Shown: positions 1 through 5,902, numbered from the stretch's first letter. The stretch is DNA of 7,451 nt from DATIKM01 sp035477595 (GCA_035477595.1 DATIKM010000106.1:1-7451); one strand, 5' to 3'. The notes: generated by a model not told the origin, from the letters alone. Program-made: numbers and translations.

Positions 1-68
1 TGCTGATCAGGCGCACGGGGCCGCGCGATGCCGCCCCGACGCCCACGGCGTGCTGCAGGTTGCGTTCC

Positions 69-305
69 CTAAGGCGCCTGCTGGCCCTGCGGGGCCTGCT
101 GGCCTCCCGCGCTGCCCTGACCAGTGCCCGGGCCGACGCCCGGAAGCTGGCCTGCATCGTGCATCCGCTCCAGTTGAGCCTCCTGTTCGGCGGTCATGCC
201 CTGGCGCGGCCCCGTACCCCGGATGATGAAGAACCCGGCAATGGCTACGACCAGCACGATGATCAGCACGGCGACGACAGGTGAAACACTCGGCCCGGCC
301 TTCAT
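69..305 (-). CDS. Small single-pass membrane protein, function unknown
   Basis: This 78-residue protein has one N-terminal hydrophobic segment at about residues 8-29 (starting SPVVAVLIIVLVV), with a basic Lys at position 2 before it. A short charged stretch with Met, Glu and His follows, then a low-complexity Gly/Gln/Ala/Pro tail ending at residue 78. This suggests an uncleaved signal anchor with a flexible tail, probably outside the membrane. It does not match a type IV pilin leader. The ATG start is well supported: GGAGGTGG lies at 309-316, with its GGAGG core 6 bases before the start, and a sigma-70-like promoter lies about 140 bases upstream. It stands alone and diverges from the oxidoreductase gene at 650. 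I do not recognise a named family. The clear ribosome binding site and promoter argue that it is real rather than an ORF artefact. Confidence 0.72.
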   Translation of the reverse strand: MKAGPSVSPVVAVLIIVLVVAIAGFFIIRGTGPRQGMTAEQEAQLERMHDAGQLPGVGPGTGQGSAGGQQAPQGQQAP

Positions 306-308
306 AGG

Positions 309-316
309 CCACCTCC
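309..316 (-). promoter_or_regulatory. Strong Shine-Dalgarno of the small membrane protein
   Basis: On the minus strand this reads GGAGGTGG, with the GGAGG core 6 bases before the ATG at 305. It fixes the start of the 78-residue protein and is one of the best ribosome binding sites in the window. Confidence 0.75.
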
Positions 317-328
317 ATCATGGGTAGA

Positions 329-351
329 CGCCGGCTCCGTCTCCGCCGGCG
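329..351 (-). other. Hairpin in the 5' leader of the small membrane protein
   Basis: CGCCGGC at 329-335 and GCCGGCG at 345-351 form a perfect 7-bp GC stem with a 9-base loop. It lies in the predicted leader, 12 bases upstream of the Shine-Dalgarno. It could modulate access to the ribosome binding site, or it could be chance in GC-rich DNA. No known riboswitch fold is recognisable in the leader. Confidence 0.3.
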
Positions 352-451
352 CTCTTCCTTCGGATCGGCGATGCGCCCGCCGACTGCCCCCCAGCCAACG
401 GGCCGCCAACCCCATTGACATTGGCTCCGCCTGCGGTTGGGTCCTTGCCGC

Positions 452-480
452 ACTCTACGCCCGCACCGTGACCTTGTCAA
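452..480 (-). promoter_or_regulatory. Sigma-70-like promoter for the small membrane protein
   Basis: On the minus strand a perfect -35 TTGACA (475-480) is followed by exactly 17 bases and a -10 TAGAGT (452-457, 4 of 6 consensus bases). Transcription would start near 445, giving a leader of about 140 bases before the ATG at 305. The plus-strand sequence TTGTCAACAA (474-483) overlaps the -35 box and is a short palindrome (TTGT/ACAA), so a repressor could bind there, but this is only inference. Confidence 0.6.
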
Positions 481-633
481 CAATTTTTCTCCGCCTCTCG
501 ACGTCAGCGGCGGAATCCGCAGTACCCGATGCCGCGTACTCGACTTGGTGCGCGCTTCGCATCGGGGAGGATAAGCGAGCAGCGCGTCGAACAGGGGAAG
601 CGAAGCGGGCGTGCTCAGCGCGCCTGCCCATCC

Positions 634-640
634 GGGAGGA
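634..640 (+). promoter_or_regulatory. Shine-Dalgarno deciding the oxidoreductase start
   Basis: GGGAGGA sits 9 bases before the ATG at 650. It supports that start over the in-frame GTG at 611, which would place 13 extra residues ahead of the Tat signal and has no comparable site. Confidence 0.7.
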
Positions 641-649
641 CCCAGAGCG

Positions 650-1936
650 ATGCCTGAAGGGCGAACGGTAAGCCGCAGAGCGTTTGTGGGCAAGGCGGCC
701 GGCGTCATGGCGCTTCCGACCATCATCCCGAGCTGCGTCCTCGCACGGCCTGGCCGGCAGGGGGCGAACGACCGCATCGTCACTGCCAACATCGGCGTCG
801 GGGGTATGGGACAGCACCATGTCGCCGCTGACGCGGCAGCCCTCTGCGATGTGGACGACAACCACCTGGCCAACGCCGCGCGCCGCGTGACGCAGGGCAC
901 GCCATTCCTCACCAAGGACTACCGCCGCATCCTCGACCGGCGAGACATAGACGCCGTCATTGTGGCGACGCCCGATCACTGGCACGCGATGGTCACGGTT
1001 CACGCTTGCCAGGCGGGCAAGCACGTCATGAGTGAGAAGCCGACGTGCAAGACGCTGGGAGAGGGACGGGCCATGGTGGATGCCGCCAGGCGCCACAGGC
1101 GGGTCGTCCAGATCCATGCACAGGGGCGCTCCAATCCGGTGGCGCACAAGGCCTGCGAGTTCGTCCGCAACGGCAACCTCGGCAGGGTGAACCGCGTGGA
1201 GATATGGCACCCCGTGAACCATACCACGGATAGCTGGGGCGCCCCGCAGCCCGTCCCGTCTACTCTCGACTGGAATATGTGGCTGGGTCCGGCTCGGTGG
1301 GCCGAGTACCACCCACAGCGGTGCCACTTCTTCTTTCGCTGGCACATGGACTACGGCGGTGGCTTCATACGCGACCGTGGCAACCACGCGCTCAGCATTG
1401 TCTCGTGGCTGATGAACCACGACAACTACAGGGGCCTGGTGACGTGCGAGGCGACCGGCACTCCGATGCTGGGCGGCTTCTACGACGTCCCCGCTACCAT
1501 GGAGGTCACCTGGCGGTTCCAGAACCCAGATTGGACGCTCACGTGGAGCCAGCCCGGCAGGCCGAACCCTCGCTTCCCCGGTGAGTGGGGCGCCACGTAC
1601 CACGGCGACCGCGACAGCCTTGTGGTGGTGGGCGGAGATGGTCACTGCGACACCGAGGAGAAGGCGAAGCAGTACGAGCCACCCAGCGGCGGCGTCCGGG
1701 TCTTCAGGAGCCCAGGGCACCGCGAGAACTGGCTTGACTGCATTAGGTCGGGCGAGCGGCCCGTGATGGACGTAGAGATCGGCTACCGGGTCATCACGCT
1801 GTGCATCCTCGGTAACATCGCGTACACGCTCGGGCGCAGGGTGACCTACGACTGCGCGCGCGAGCGGTTCGTGGGCGACGAGGTCGCCGACCGGTTCATC
1901 CACGAACCCTACCGGTCGCCGTGGCGCCTTGCGTGA
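650..1936 (+). CDS. Tat-exported Gfo/Idh/MocA family oxidoreductase
   Basis: A predicted NAD(P)-dependent oxidoreductase of 428 residues, exported folded by the Tat system. The N-terminus carries a twin-arginine motif SRRAFVGK (Arg9-Arg10), a hydrophobic stretch and the PTIIPSCVL end typical of exported members. The Rossmann fold follows: GVGGMG (about 49-54), CDVD (66-69), the family motif ATPDHWHA (106-113) and EKP (129-131) with the conserved Lys130. The C-terminal domain shows MWLGPARWAEYHP (about 210-222) and DYGGGFIRDRGNH, where Asp242-x3-His246 matches the usual catalytic pair. The Asp often found three residues after the His is Ser249 here. Substrates of the family are mostly sugars, cyclitols or their derivatives; the exact one cannot be read from sequence. 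The HEAT-repeat gene follows after 33 bases, so the two are probably cotranscribed. Confidence 0.9.
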   Translation: MPEGRTVSRRAFVGKAAGVMALPTIIPSCVLARPGRQGANDRIVTANIGVGGMGQHHVAADAAALCDVDDNHLANAARRVTQGTPFLTKDYRRILDRRDIDAVIVATPDHWHAMVTVHACQAGKHVMSEKPTCKTLGEGRAMVDAARRHRRVVQIHAQGRSNPVAHKACEFVRNGNLGRVNRVEIWHPVNHTTDSWGAPQPVPSTLDWNMWLGPARWAEYHPQRCHFFFRWHMDYGGGFIRDRGNHALSIVSWLMNHDNYRGLVTCEATGTPMLGGFYDVPATMEVTWRFQNPDWTLTWSQPGRPNPRFPGEWGATYHGDRDSLVVVGGDGHCDTEEKAKQYEPPSGGVRVFRSPGHRENWLDCIRSGERPVMDVEIGYRVITLCILGNIAYTLGRRVTYDCARERFVGDEVADRFIHEPYRSPWRLA

Positions 1937-1956
1937 GTTGCGCGGAGAGCGAGCAG

Positions 1957-1963
1957 AAGGAGG
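1957..1963 (+). promoter_or_regulatory. Shine-Dalgarno of the HEAT-repeat gene
   Basis: AAGGAGG is followed by 6 bases and the ATG at 1970. This near-perfect site in the short gap after the oxidoreductase stop supports the start and independent translation of the second gene in the pair. Confidence 0.7.
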
Positions 1964-1969
1964 GGAGCC

Positions 1970-2503
1970 ATGCCGAACGCGATGCGCCCGATCGTAGAAC
2001 CCACCGTACAGAGTCTGCTGGCGGACATCCGGAACGGGGATCCGGCAGTGCGGGCGCGCGCGGTCGAGCAGGCGCCCCTGGTAGGCGCTCGGTCAATCGG
2101 CGCGCTCGGGGAGGTGTACGGAGCCGGTGACCCCGCCGCTGCCAAGGCGGCCGCGGAGGCGCTGCGGCGCGTCGCGCACCATGCGGCACGTCCAGGCGCT
2201 GCCGTAGAGCGGAGAGCCGCCGTCAGAGAGATTGCCTCACTCATCGGCTCACGGCAGCCGCATCCGCTGCGCGTGGACGCCGCCTACCTCCTCGGGTTCA
2301 TCGGCGGCGCCGACGCCGTGCCGGCCCTGGCAGCCCAGCTCGCCGACCCCGCTCTCCGCGACCATGCGCGCCTGGCCCTGGAGCGCATCACGGATCGGTC
2401 CGCGGATGGAGCGCTGACGAGAGCCCAGGACACGGCCGCCGCGGACTTCAGGCCGGCCATCGCGCAGTCCATCGCGGTGCGACGAGCAAGAGCGCGCCGG
2501 TAG
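1970..2503 (+). CDS. HEAT-repeat protein paired with the Tat oxidoreductase
   Basis: A 177-residue all-helical protein. Paired helices rich in Ala and Leu recur with HEAT/PBS-lyase-like spacing: about residues 14-30 (LLADIRNGDPAVRARAVEQA), 36-67 (ending in ALRRVAHHAARPG), 76-88, and 98-140 (DAAYLLGFIGGADAVPALAAQL, then a helix ending LALERI). The last 35 residues are polar and end in a basic RRARARR tail. There is no signal peptide or membrane segment, so it should be cytoplasmic, although its upstream neighbour is predicted to be exported. HEAT repeats form curved protein-binding scaffolds; no catalytic motif is visible. From memory, similar HEAT proteins with an HAxRPGA motif occur beside Gfo/Idh/MocA dehydrogenases in Planctomycetota-like genomes; I could not check this. 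The role is unknown. Confidence 0.8.
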   Translation: MPNAMRPIVEPTVQSLLADIRNGDPAVRARAVEQAPLVGARSIGALGEVYGAGDPAAAKAAAEALRRVAHHAARPGAAVERRAAVREIASLIGSRQPHPLRVDAAYLLGFIGGADAVPALAAQLADPALRDHARLALERITDRSADGALTRAQDTAAADFRPAIAQSIAVRRARARR

Positions 2504-2526
2504 GACGCGCAACTCCCGACCGACAC

Positions 2527-2555
2527 GACGGCCGGCGCACCATGCGCCGGCCGTC
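2527..2555. terminator. Perfect 13-bp hairpin between convergent genes
   Basis: GACGGCCGGCGCA and TGCGCCGGCCGTC are exact reverse complements separated by CCA. The hairpin begins 23 bases after the HEAT-gene stop and lies 138 bases past the stop of the converging oxidoreductase. There is no T-tract on either strand, so it is not a textbook intrinsic terminator. Its symmetry would let it act on both transcripts, as a terminator or as an RNA 3'-end stabiliser. The rest of 2504-2693 shows nothing recognisable. Confidence 0.55.
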
Positions 2556-2693
2556 CCCACACGGTCCTCGCCTCAGCGCCAGCCATTCAAACGCCCCCGG
2601 CGCCGGTCCTCGCGCGTCCGGGCAGGAGGCCGGCTGGGCTGCGCCTCGTGTAGTCGGTCGCATCGTCGTCTGCGCTGGAGCGCTGGCGAGGCA

Positions 2694-3710
2694 TCACCGG
2701 TACGCCGGCTTCTCCGTGACGCGAGACCGCGTCGAGCGCTCCGCCGCCTCAAGAATGGCGATGATGCGGCGCGCCTCTTCGGGTTTGACGTCGAGCTCAG
2801 CGCCGTCCCGAAGGTGCGACGCGATGTTGGCGTAGTACGCCTGCCAGTCCGTCTTCTGGTAGGGCACCTGCAGGACCGCCCTATACCCCTCGTGATCGGT
2901 GTATACGGTGAACGGCTCCTTCCAGTCATCCACGATGGCTCCCCTGGTCCCGAGGATGCGCCAGCGTGGCGCCGGGGCGCGGTTCAGGGAGCTGACCTGC
3001 AGCTCTGCCACGCACCCGTTCTCGAACGAGACGATCACCTGGGCGTGGTCCTCGTTCGTCACGTCCGTCCACACGCGCTTCTGGGCGAACCCCGTCACCC
3101 CGCGCACGGTGGAATGCACGAAGTGCAGGATCCAGTCAAGGAAGTGCGCCCCCCAGTCGTAGAGGGCTCCACCGGACACCTTCTTGTCGGAGCGCCACCA
3201 ATGGCCGGGATGACCATGTCCGCCGATACTGGCCTCGATGAGAAAGACGTCGCCGATGATGCCGCGGCGGATGACGTCGTGGATAGCCTTGAAGTCGCCA
3301 TCGTGCCGCCGGTTGTGGAAGACGGACAGCATCACGCCGTGTTCGCGGGCTGCGGCGATCATGGCGTCGGCCTCGGCCACAGATATGCACATCGGCTTCT
3401 CGACAACCACGTGGCGGCCGGCTTCCGCACACGCGACGGCGACCTCAGCGTGGAGGTTGTGGGGCAGAATCACCACGCAGAGGCCCACTTCCTCATCGTC
3501 CAGCAGGTCGGCAACCGCCTCGTAGGTTCGGACGCCCGAGAGGTCCTCCTCGGCTTGGCGTAGGCGCGCCGGGTCCACGTCGCACACGGCAATGGTCGGG
3601 ATGCCGGCTGCCGCCAGCCAGCCAGCGTGTGACTTGCCCATGTGGAACGCCCCGCCATAGCCGATTACGGCGGCCTTGAGCGAAGCGTGCTTGCGGCGGG
3701 ATCTGGTCAT
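2694..3710 (-). CDS. Cytoplasmic Gfo/Idh/MocA family oxidoreductase
   Basis: A predicted NAD(P)-dependent sugar or cyclitol oxidoreductase of 338 residues, the usual family length, without a signal peptide. The N-terminal Rossmann fold has VIGYGGAFHMG (about 15-25), with a glycine-rich turn, and AVCDVD (41-46), whose acidic end of strand 2 suggests NAD preference. It continues with ILPHNLHAEVA (81-91) and EKPM (104-107) with the conserved Lys105. The C-terminal domain begins near 130. GGALYDWGAHFLD (180-192) carries the Asp185-x3-His189-x2-Asp192 pattern complete, unlike the exported paralogue. The basic N-terminus (TRSRRKHASLK) has no hydrophobic stretch after it, so this is not a Tat signal. 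The ATG at 3710 has only a weak AAAGAG upstream. The gene converges on the HEAT gene and follows tlyA on the same strand after a 124-base gap. Its substrate is unknown. Confidence 0.9.
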   Translation of the reverse strand: MTRSRRKHASLKAAVIGYGGAFHMGKSHAGWLAAAGIPTIAVCDVDPARLRQAEEDLSGVRTYEAVADLLDDEEVGLCVVILPHNLHAEVAVACAEAGRHVVVEKPMCISVAEADAMIAAAREHGVMLSVFHNRRHDGDFKAIHDVIRRGIIGDVFLIEASIGGHGHPGHWWRSDKKVSGGALYDWGAHFLDWILHFVHSTVRGVTGFAQKRVWTDVTNEDHAQVIVSFENGCVAELQVSSLNRAPAPRWRILGTRGAIVDDWKEPFTVYTDHEGYRAVLQVPYQKTDWQAYYANIASHLRDGAELDVKPEEARRIIAILEAAERSTRSRVTEKPAYR

Positions 3711-3778
3711 CGATGATGCGCTCTTTCTGCAGCTCGGTGATGTAGCCGCACGTTTGCCATGGCGGAGCGCTGTCGTCG

Positions 3779-3802
3779 GCGGGCCGCGCGAAGCGCGCCC
3801 GC
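3779..3802 (-). terminator. GC-rich hairpin downstream of tlyA
   Basis: GCGGGC and GCGC (3779-3784, 3786-3789) pair with GCGC and GCCCGC (3793-3802) around a 3-base loop, with one bulged base at 3785. It starts 32 bases past the tlyA stop and lies before the oxidoreductase start at 3710. There is no T-tract, so termination is inferred from position only. The rest of this 124-base gap (3711-3834) shows no clear promoter or gene. Confidence 0.35.
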
Positions 3803-3834
3803 GAGCTCGTGCGCCGGCTGATGTAGGGAGGCGG

Positions 3835-4668
3835 TCATTCCGGGGCCTCGCTTGGGCGGCTCGGTTCGCCGTCCCCAGCGGGCGGGTGTACCCGGAAGCA
3901 CACGAACGTCTCGCGGTTCGCGCCCATCCGGAGCGCGGGCTCAGTGCCGCGGACAGACAGCCCGAGCTCGTCGCGGCCGTGCTTGATCACCTTCAGTGTG
4001 GCAGCGCGCCGGGCCTCCGGGTCGCGCACGACGCCGCGCGAATCGACCGCGCCCCGACCCGCCTCGAACTCCGGCTTCACCAAGGCAACGAGATGCCCTC
4101 CGGGCCGTACAAGCGGCGCGACTGCTGGCAGCACCAGGGTCAGCGAGATGAAGGACACATCGATCACCGCAAGATCGAAGGGCATCTCGAACTGCTGGCC
4201 CTGCAAGTGACGCGCGTTGGCGCGCTCGCGAAGCTCGACGCGGGGATCGTCCCGCAGGCGCGGATGCATCTGGCCGTGCCCCACCTCGATCGCCACGACC
4301 TTGCGAGCCCCGCGCTGGAGAAGGCAGTCGGTGAAGCCGCCGGTGGAGGCGCCCACATCCAGACACAGCGCGCCCTGCACGTTCAAGCGAAAGCGCTTGA
4401 GGGCTGACTCGAGCTTCAGGCCCCCTCTGCCCACATAGGGAAGCGCTTCGCCGGTGATCTCGATGACCGCGCTCGCTTGGACCGGCTGGCTTGGACGCTC
4501 GGCGATCTGGCCGTCCACCCGAACGAGCCCCGCGCGGATGAGCATCTGGGCGCGTTCGCGGCTCGGCGCCAGACCGCGCGCGGCGATGGCGCGATCAAGA
4601 CGGTCCGGCCCTGCGGGCGCGCCGACGTCAGAGGTTGCTGCCATCGCCCACCGAGCGCTGGCGAGCAT
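3835..4668 (-). CDS. tlyA: TlyA family rRNA 2'-O-methyltransferase
   Basis: An S-adenosylmethionine-dependent rRNA methyltransferase. Characterised TlyA enzymes 2'-O-methylate cytidines in 16S and/or 23S rRNA, and the old name hemolysin is historical. An N-terminal S4 RNA-binding domain spans about 22-70 (RLDRAIAARGLAPSRERAQ, then LVRVDGQI). YVGRGGLKLESAL (78-90) holds Lys85; LDVGASTGGFTDCLLQRGA (103-121) is the SAM-binding loop. Asp170 (VIDVSFIS), Lys198 (VKPEFEAGRG) and Glu243 (NRETF) complete the K-D-K-E tetrad of FtsJ-type methyltransferases. The 277-residue length fits the family. The start is uncertain: ATG at 4668 or at 4644 (residue 9), neither with a good ribosome binding site; the shorter form resembles the family more. 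Either start lies inside the upstream NIL gene, whose stop is at 4628, so translation is probably coupled. Confidence 0.92.
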   Translation of the reverse strand: MLASARWAMAATSDVGAPAGPDRLDRAIAARGLAPSRERAQMLIRAGLVRVDGQIAERPSQPVQASAVIEITGEALPYVGRGGLKLESALKRFRLNVQGALCLDVGASTGGFTDCLLQRGARKVVAIEVGHGQMHPRLRDDPRVELRERANARHLQGQQFEMPFDLAVIDVSFISLTLVLPAVAPLVRPGGHLVALVKPEFEAGRGAVDSRGVVRDPEARRAATLKVIKHGRDELGLSVRGTEPALRMGANRETFVCFRVHPPAGDGEPSRPSEAPE

Positions 4669-4882
4669 CCACGCTTAGGCCGGTCGTGTGAAGCCACGAA
4701 ATGGCACGCTGCACTTCCTCCAGGGCGCCCTCGATCTCGATCTCGACGAAGCCCGATTCCTCTGAGATACGAGCGCGCCGGACGTTGTACACCACGTGGA
4801 AGTCCTTGCCGAGCCGGTAGAGAATGGGCTCTCGAACCTGCTCCGGCGTGCGCGTGCTGACGTGTACAGTGATGACCGCCAT
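4628..4882 (-). CDS. Stand-alone NIL-domain protein
   Basis: An 84-residue protein that consists almost entirely of one NIL domain, a small ferredoxin-like alpha/beta fold. The clearest match is VREPILYRLGKDFHVVYNVRRARISEESGFVEIEIEG in overlapping parts: EPILYRLGKDF (about 18-28), NVRRARISE (32-40) and VEIEIEGALEEVQRAISWL (45-63). In MetN methionine transporters this domain binds methionine at the C-terminus, and in some proteins linked to homocysteine synthesis it is fused to 4Fe-4S ferredoxin. Neither partner is present here, and no cysteines are visible. The ATG at 4882 is chosen because the domain begins right after it and GAGGAG lies at 4894-4899. An upstream in-frame start at 5050 would add 56 low-complexity residues. 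The gene overlaps the tlyA start by 17-41 bases. A role as a sulphur amino acid sensor is a guess. Confidence 0.8.
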   Translation of the reverse strand: MAVITVHVSTRTPEQVREPILYRLGKDFHVVYNVRRARISEESGFVEIEIEGALEEVQRAISWLHTTGLSVDARQRSVGDGSNL

Positions 4883-4893
4883 GGTCGGTTCCA

Positions 4894-4899
4894 CTCCTC
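4894..4899 (-). promoter_or_regulatory. Shine-Dalgarno deciding the NIL-protein start
   Basis: On the minus strand this reads GAGGAG, 11 bases before the ATG at 4882. The spacing is a little long, but it supports this start over the far upstream in-frame ATG at 5050. Confidence 0.5.
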
Positions 4900-4937
4900 G
4901 CGGCCGACGCGGATGCCGGGCCGCGATCCAGCCATCG

Positions 4938-4943
4938 ATCATA
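4938..4943 (-). promoter_or_regulatory. Possible -10 box for the NIL-tlyA unit
   Basis: TATGAT on the minus strand (within TATATGAT, 4938-4945) matches 5 of 6 consensus bases in an otherwise very GC-rich region. It would start transcription about 48 bases before the NIL ATG. No TTGACA-like box lies at the expected distance, so this is a weak candidate. Confidence 0.3.
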
Positions 4944-4996
4944 TACGACGCGCCTGGGCGGCGCTCCTGCGGGCGCCGCTCAAAGCTCTGCCGCGT

Positions 4997-5025
4997 TTGA
5001 CGGTGCGAGAGGCGTGTGCTAGAAT
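4997..5025 (+). promoter_or_regulatory. Sigma-70-like promoter of the yebC-type gene
   Basis: TTGACG (4997-5002, 5 of 6 bases) is followed by exactly 17 bases and TAGAAT (5020-5025, 5 of 6). A TG at 5017-5018 forms an extended -10. Transcription would start near 5032, giving a leader of about 46 bases before the ATG at 5078. This is the best promoter in the window and also marks sequence upstream of it as unlikely to code for the YebC protein. Confidence 0.75.
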
Positions 5026-5077
5026 CCGCACGCTGCGAATCACCGCGCAACGCGTTATAGGGAAGGCGGTCGGGGCG

Positions 5078-5830
5078 ATGTCAGGGCACTCGAAGTGGCA
5101 CAACATCCGCCTGCGGAAGGGCAGACAGGACGCGGAGCGGGGGGCGCTGTTCACCAAACTCGCGAGAGAGATCATCATCGCTGCCAAGCAGGGCGGCGGC
5201 AACCCCGACGGCAATGCCCGCCTGCGCCTCGCAATGCAGAAGGCGCGTGACAGCTCGATGCCGCAGGACCGCATTCAGAACGCTGTTCGGAAGGGAACGG
5301 GCGAGCTCGAGGGCGCAGTCTATGAGGAGCTGACTTACGAAGGCTACGGCCCGGGCGGCGTGGCCGTGATCGTTCAGTGCGCCACCGACAACCGGAACCG
5401 CACCGTTGCCGACGTCCGCAAGGTCTTCTCCAAAAGTGGCGGCCGGCTGGGCGAGAACGGCTCGGTCGCCTGGATGTTCAGCGCGCCTGTAGGCCTGATT
5501 TCGGTGTCGAGCGCCTCGGCCGACGAGGACAGCATCATGGCAGTCGCCCTCGATGCCGGTGCGACCGACATGCGGACTGGTGACGGCTGCTTCGAGGTGA
5601 CCACTCAGCCCGGCGATCTCGCGCGGGTCACGGAGGCACTTCAGGAGGCCGGCGCCAAAGTGGAGAGCGCCGAAGTGACCATCCTCCCGAACCAGACTGT
5701 GCACGTGGATGGCAAGGAAGCACAACAGGTGCTACGCCTCATGGAGCTGCTGGAGGACCTTGACGACGTCCAGCGCGTTCACGCCAACTTCGACATTCCC
5801 GAGGAGGTGCTGGAGGCAGCCGCACGTTGA
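5078..5830 (+). CDS. yebC: YebC/TACO1 family translation-associated protein
   Basis: A 250-residue cytoplasmic protein of the YebC/TACO1 family, at its usual length. The start is fixed by the family N-terminus MSGHSKWHNIRLRKGRQDA; GGAAGG and GGCGG lie about 8-11 bases upstream. Family landmarks in order are FTKLAREIIIAAKQGGGNP (about 25-43), LRLAMQKARDSSMPQD (47-62), RKGTGE (69-74), YEGYGPGGVAVIVQCATDNRNRT split over 87-109, and SKSGGRLGENGSVAWMF (117-133). Members were long annotated as transcriptional regulators. The mitochondrial homologue TACO1 and recent bacterial work point instead to helping ribosomes through difficult stretches such as proline runs. In many bacteria ruvC follows yebC; here a rhomboid protease follows. 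It shares a divergent promoter region with the NIL-tlyA unit, another ribosome-related gene. Confidence 0.95.
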   Translation: MSGHSKWHNIRLRKGRQDAERGALFTKLAREIIIAAKQGGGNPDGNARLRLAMQKARDSSMPQDRIQNAVRKGTGELEGAVYEELTYEGYGPGGVAVIVQCATDNRNRTVADVRKVFSKSGGRLGENGSVAWMFSAPVGLISVSSASADEDSIMAVALDAGATDMRTGDGCFEVTTQPGDLARVTEALQEAGAKVESAEVTILPNQTVHVDGKEAQQVLRLMELLEDLDDVQRVHANFDIPEEVLEAAAR

Positions 5831-5902
5831 TTCTGGCTATCCGCCGGCCGAGCGATGTCACATCGCGTCCGTGCGGACCAGCGTGCGACAGCCCGCCTCG
5901 CC

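Larger units (their letters stand above)
306..649. other. Divergent intergenic region, 344 bases
   Basis: This stretch separates the leftward membrane-protein gene from the rightward oxidoreductase gene. It holds the leftward promoter (452-480), the leader hairpin (329-351), an inverted repeat AGTAC/GTACT (521-525 and 536-540, 10 bases apart) and the ribosome binding site of the rightward gene (634-640). It includes a locally AT-rich patch around 474-490. I could not find a convincing -35/-10 pair for the rightward gene, which must nevertheless be transcribed from about here. No RNA gene is apparent. Confidence 0.55.

Noticed and set aside
1..68. Possible further coding sequence left of the small membrane protein, minus-strand frame reading NLQHAVGVGAASRGPVRLIS
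   Set aside because: The stretch is too short at the window edge, and I saw no ATG, GTG or TTG start with a ribosome binding site that would open it. It may be the beginning of the next gene but cannot be supported here.
415..420. Plus-strand TTGACA as a -35 box for the exported oxidoreductase
   Set aside because: No -10-like hexamer is found 16-18 bases downstream (TGGGTC at 17), and the gene starts 230 bases away.
7..915. 302-codon minus-strand ORF crossing the membrane-protein gene and the intergenic region
   Set aside because: Low-complexity Arg/Pro/Ala composition, no ribosome binding site noted, and it overlaps two better-supported genes on different frames.
455..1903. Long 482-codon ORF on the minus strand, antisense to the exported oxidoreductase
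   Set aside because: Its translation has no recognisable domain and is rich in Arg, Ala, His and Val. It mirrors a well-supported gene with Tat, Rossmann and catalytic motifs. High GC keeps stop codons rare on the opposite strand.
2814..3563. 249-codon plus-strand ORF antisense to the cytoplasmic oxidoreductase
   Set aside because: It is the reverse shadow of a gene with clear family motifs. Its protein shows no domain.
4628..4882. PurS-like protein as an alternative identity for the 84-residue gene
   Set aside because: The size is similar, but the EPILYRLGKDFxVxxNVRRAxISE pattern fits the NIL domain, and no purL or purQ neighbour is present.
4883..5050. 56-residue N-terminal extension of the NIL protein
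   Set aside because: The extension is Arg/Ser-rich with no homology visible, while the domain and a Shine-Dalgarno support the ATG at 4882.
4796..5077. 94-codon N-terminal extension of the YebC protein
   Set aside because: The family starts at MSGHSKW. The promoter at 4997-5025 lies inside the extension, and its upstream part is antisense to the NIL gene.
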